Assembly (NCBI GenBank): GCA_964343305.1
Contig: CAYFJO010000580.1
Location: 1 to 6,307, forward strand
Origin: CAYFJO01 sp964343305
Lineage (GTDB): Bacteria > Planctomycetota > Planctomycetia > Pirellulales > Pirellulaceae
Direction: 5' to 3'
DNA: 6,307 nt
The translations under genes and the position numbers were made by a program. Position 1 is the stretch's first letter, and every line of letters begins with the position of its first letter. Shown piece after piece: positions 6,208-6,307 of this stretch. Below the pieces are notes generated by a model. It was not told where the DNA came from. It searched no databases and saw only the letters and a program-made list of their open reading frames with translations.

Positions 6208-6224
6208 GGTGCGTGAAACGCACC
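6204..6224 (+). repeat. GTAG-led hairpin supplying the phosphatase stop codon
   Basis: GTAG (6204-6207) is followed at once by stem GGTGCGT (6208-6214), loop GAA and stem ACGCACC (6218-6224), a perfect 7-bp hairpin. The TAG stop of the phosphatase gene is the last three bases of GTAG. There is no T-run directly after it, so classical intrinsic termination is doubtful. It shares GTAGGGTGC with the minus-strand core of the 95-bp palindrome (4716-4708), which supports a common REP-like family. Confidence 0.7.
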
Positions 6225-6250
6225 GCGTCGTACCATCGAAGCGACTCAAA

Positions 6251-6302
6251 GCTGGGTCCATAAAGTGATTTGATTTTTACCCAGCGATTGCTAGCGATGG
6301 GT
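6251..6302. repeat. Competing inverted repeats at the right edge
   Basis: GCTGGGT (6251-6257) pairs perfectly with ACCCAGC (6279-6285) over a 21-nt AT-rich loop. The same ACCCA (6279-6283) can instead pair with TGGGT (6298-6302), with partial pairing inside. The second structure touches the window end and may be part of a larger palindromic element. No gene is visible in 6225-6307. Confidence 0.45.
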
Positions 6303-6307
6303 CGGTT

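Overview
The window looks like chromosomal DNA from a planctomycete, probably of the Pirellulales type. Evidence: two neighbouring genes begin with the planctomycete export motif (VEPLENRLMLA at residues 21-31 in one, LEPLEERLML at residues 18-27 in the other); recognisable Shine-Dalgarno sequences are mostly absent; and the gene set (PEGA lipoprotein, PP2C phosphatase with a membrane hairpin, metalloprotease with FG-GAP-like repeats) fits that phylum. The placement is inference, not a database match.

Layout. Four genes read leftward and one rightward. Leftward, from right to left: a small PEGA-domain lipoprotein (4058-4492, GTG start preferred); an enolase-superfamily sugar-acid dehydratase-like enzyme (2546-3874); a 747-residue secreted protein carrying two separate zinc-protease motifs around six 46-residue repeats (193-2436); and, only 2 nt after its stop codon, the start of a second secreted protein that runs off the left edge (1-190). 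Rightward: a PP2C-type Ser/Thr phosphatase anchored by a C-terminal membrane hairpin (4897-6207). The divergent pair lipoprotein/phosphatase is separated by about 400 bp of non-coding DNA.

Non-coding DNA. The spacers hold most of the unusual material. A 49-bp near-palindrome (3938-3986) consists of two inverted hairpins, each preceded by GTAG; the two copies differ inside the hairpin by one compensatory base-pair swap. A 95-bp palindrome (4667-4761) sits in the divergent spacer and carries another GTAG-led hairpin in its loop, on the minus strand. A GTAG-led hairpin at 6204-6224 supplies the stop codon of the phosphatase gene. GTAG followed by a hairpin is the grammar of REP elements mobilised by RAYT (TnpA_REP) transposases, so a REP/BIME-like system acting in trans is the best hypothesis. 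No transposase gene lies in the window.

How the genes may work together. The two LEPR-type genes are almost certainly one transcriptional unit for exported, possibly proteolytic, proteins. The dehydratase-like enzyme lies 109 bp upstream on the same strand and may or may not be co-transcribed. The lipoprotein and phosphatase are typical planctomycete envelope and signalling genes, with no evident pathway link to the others. I see no RNA genes, CRISPR array or complete insertion sequence.
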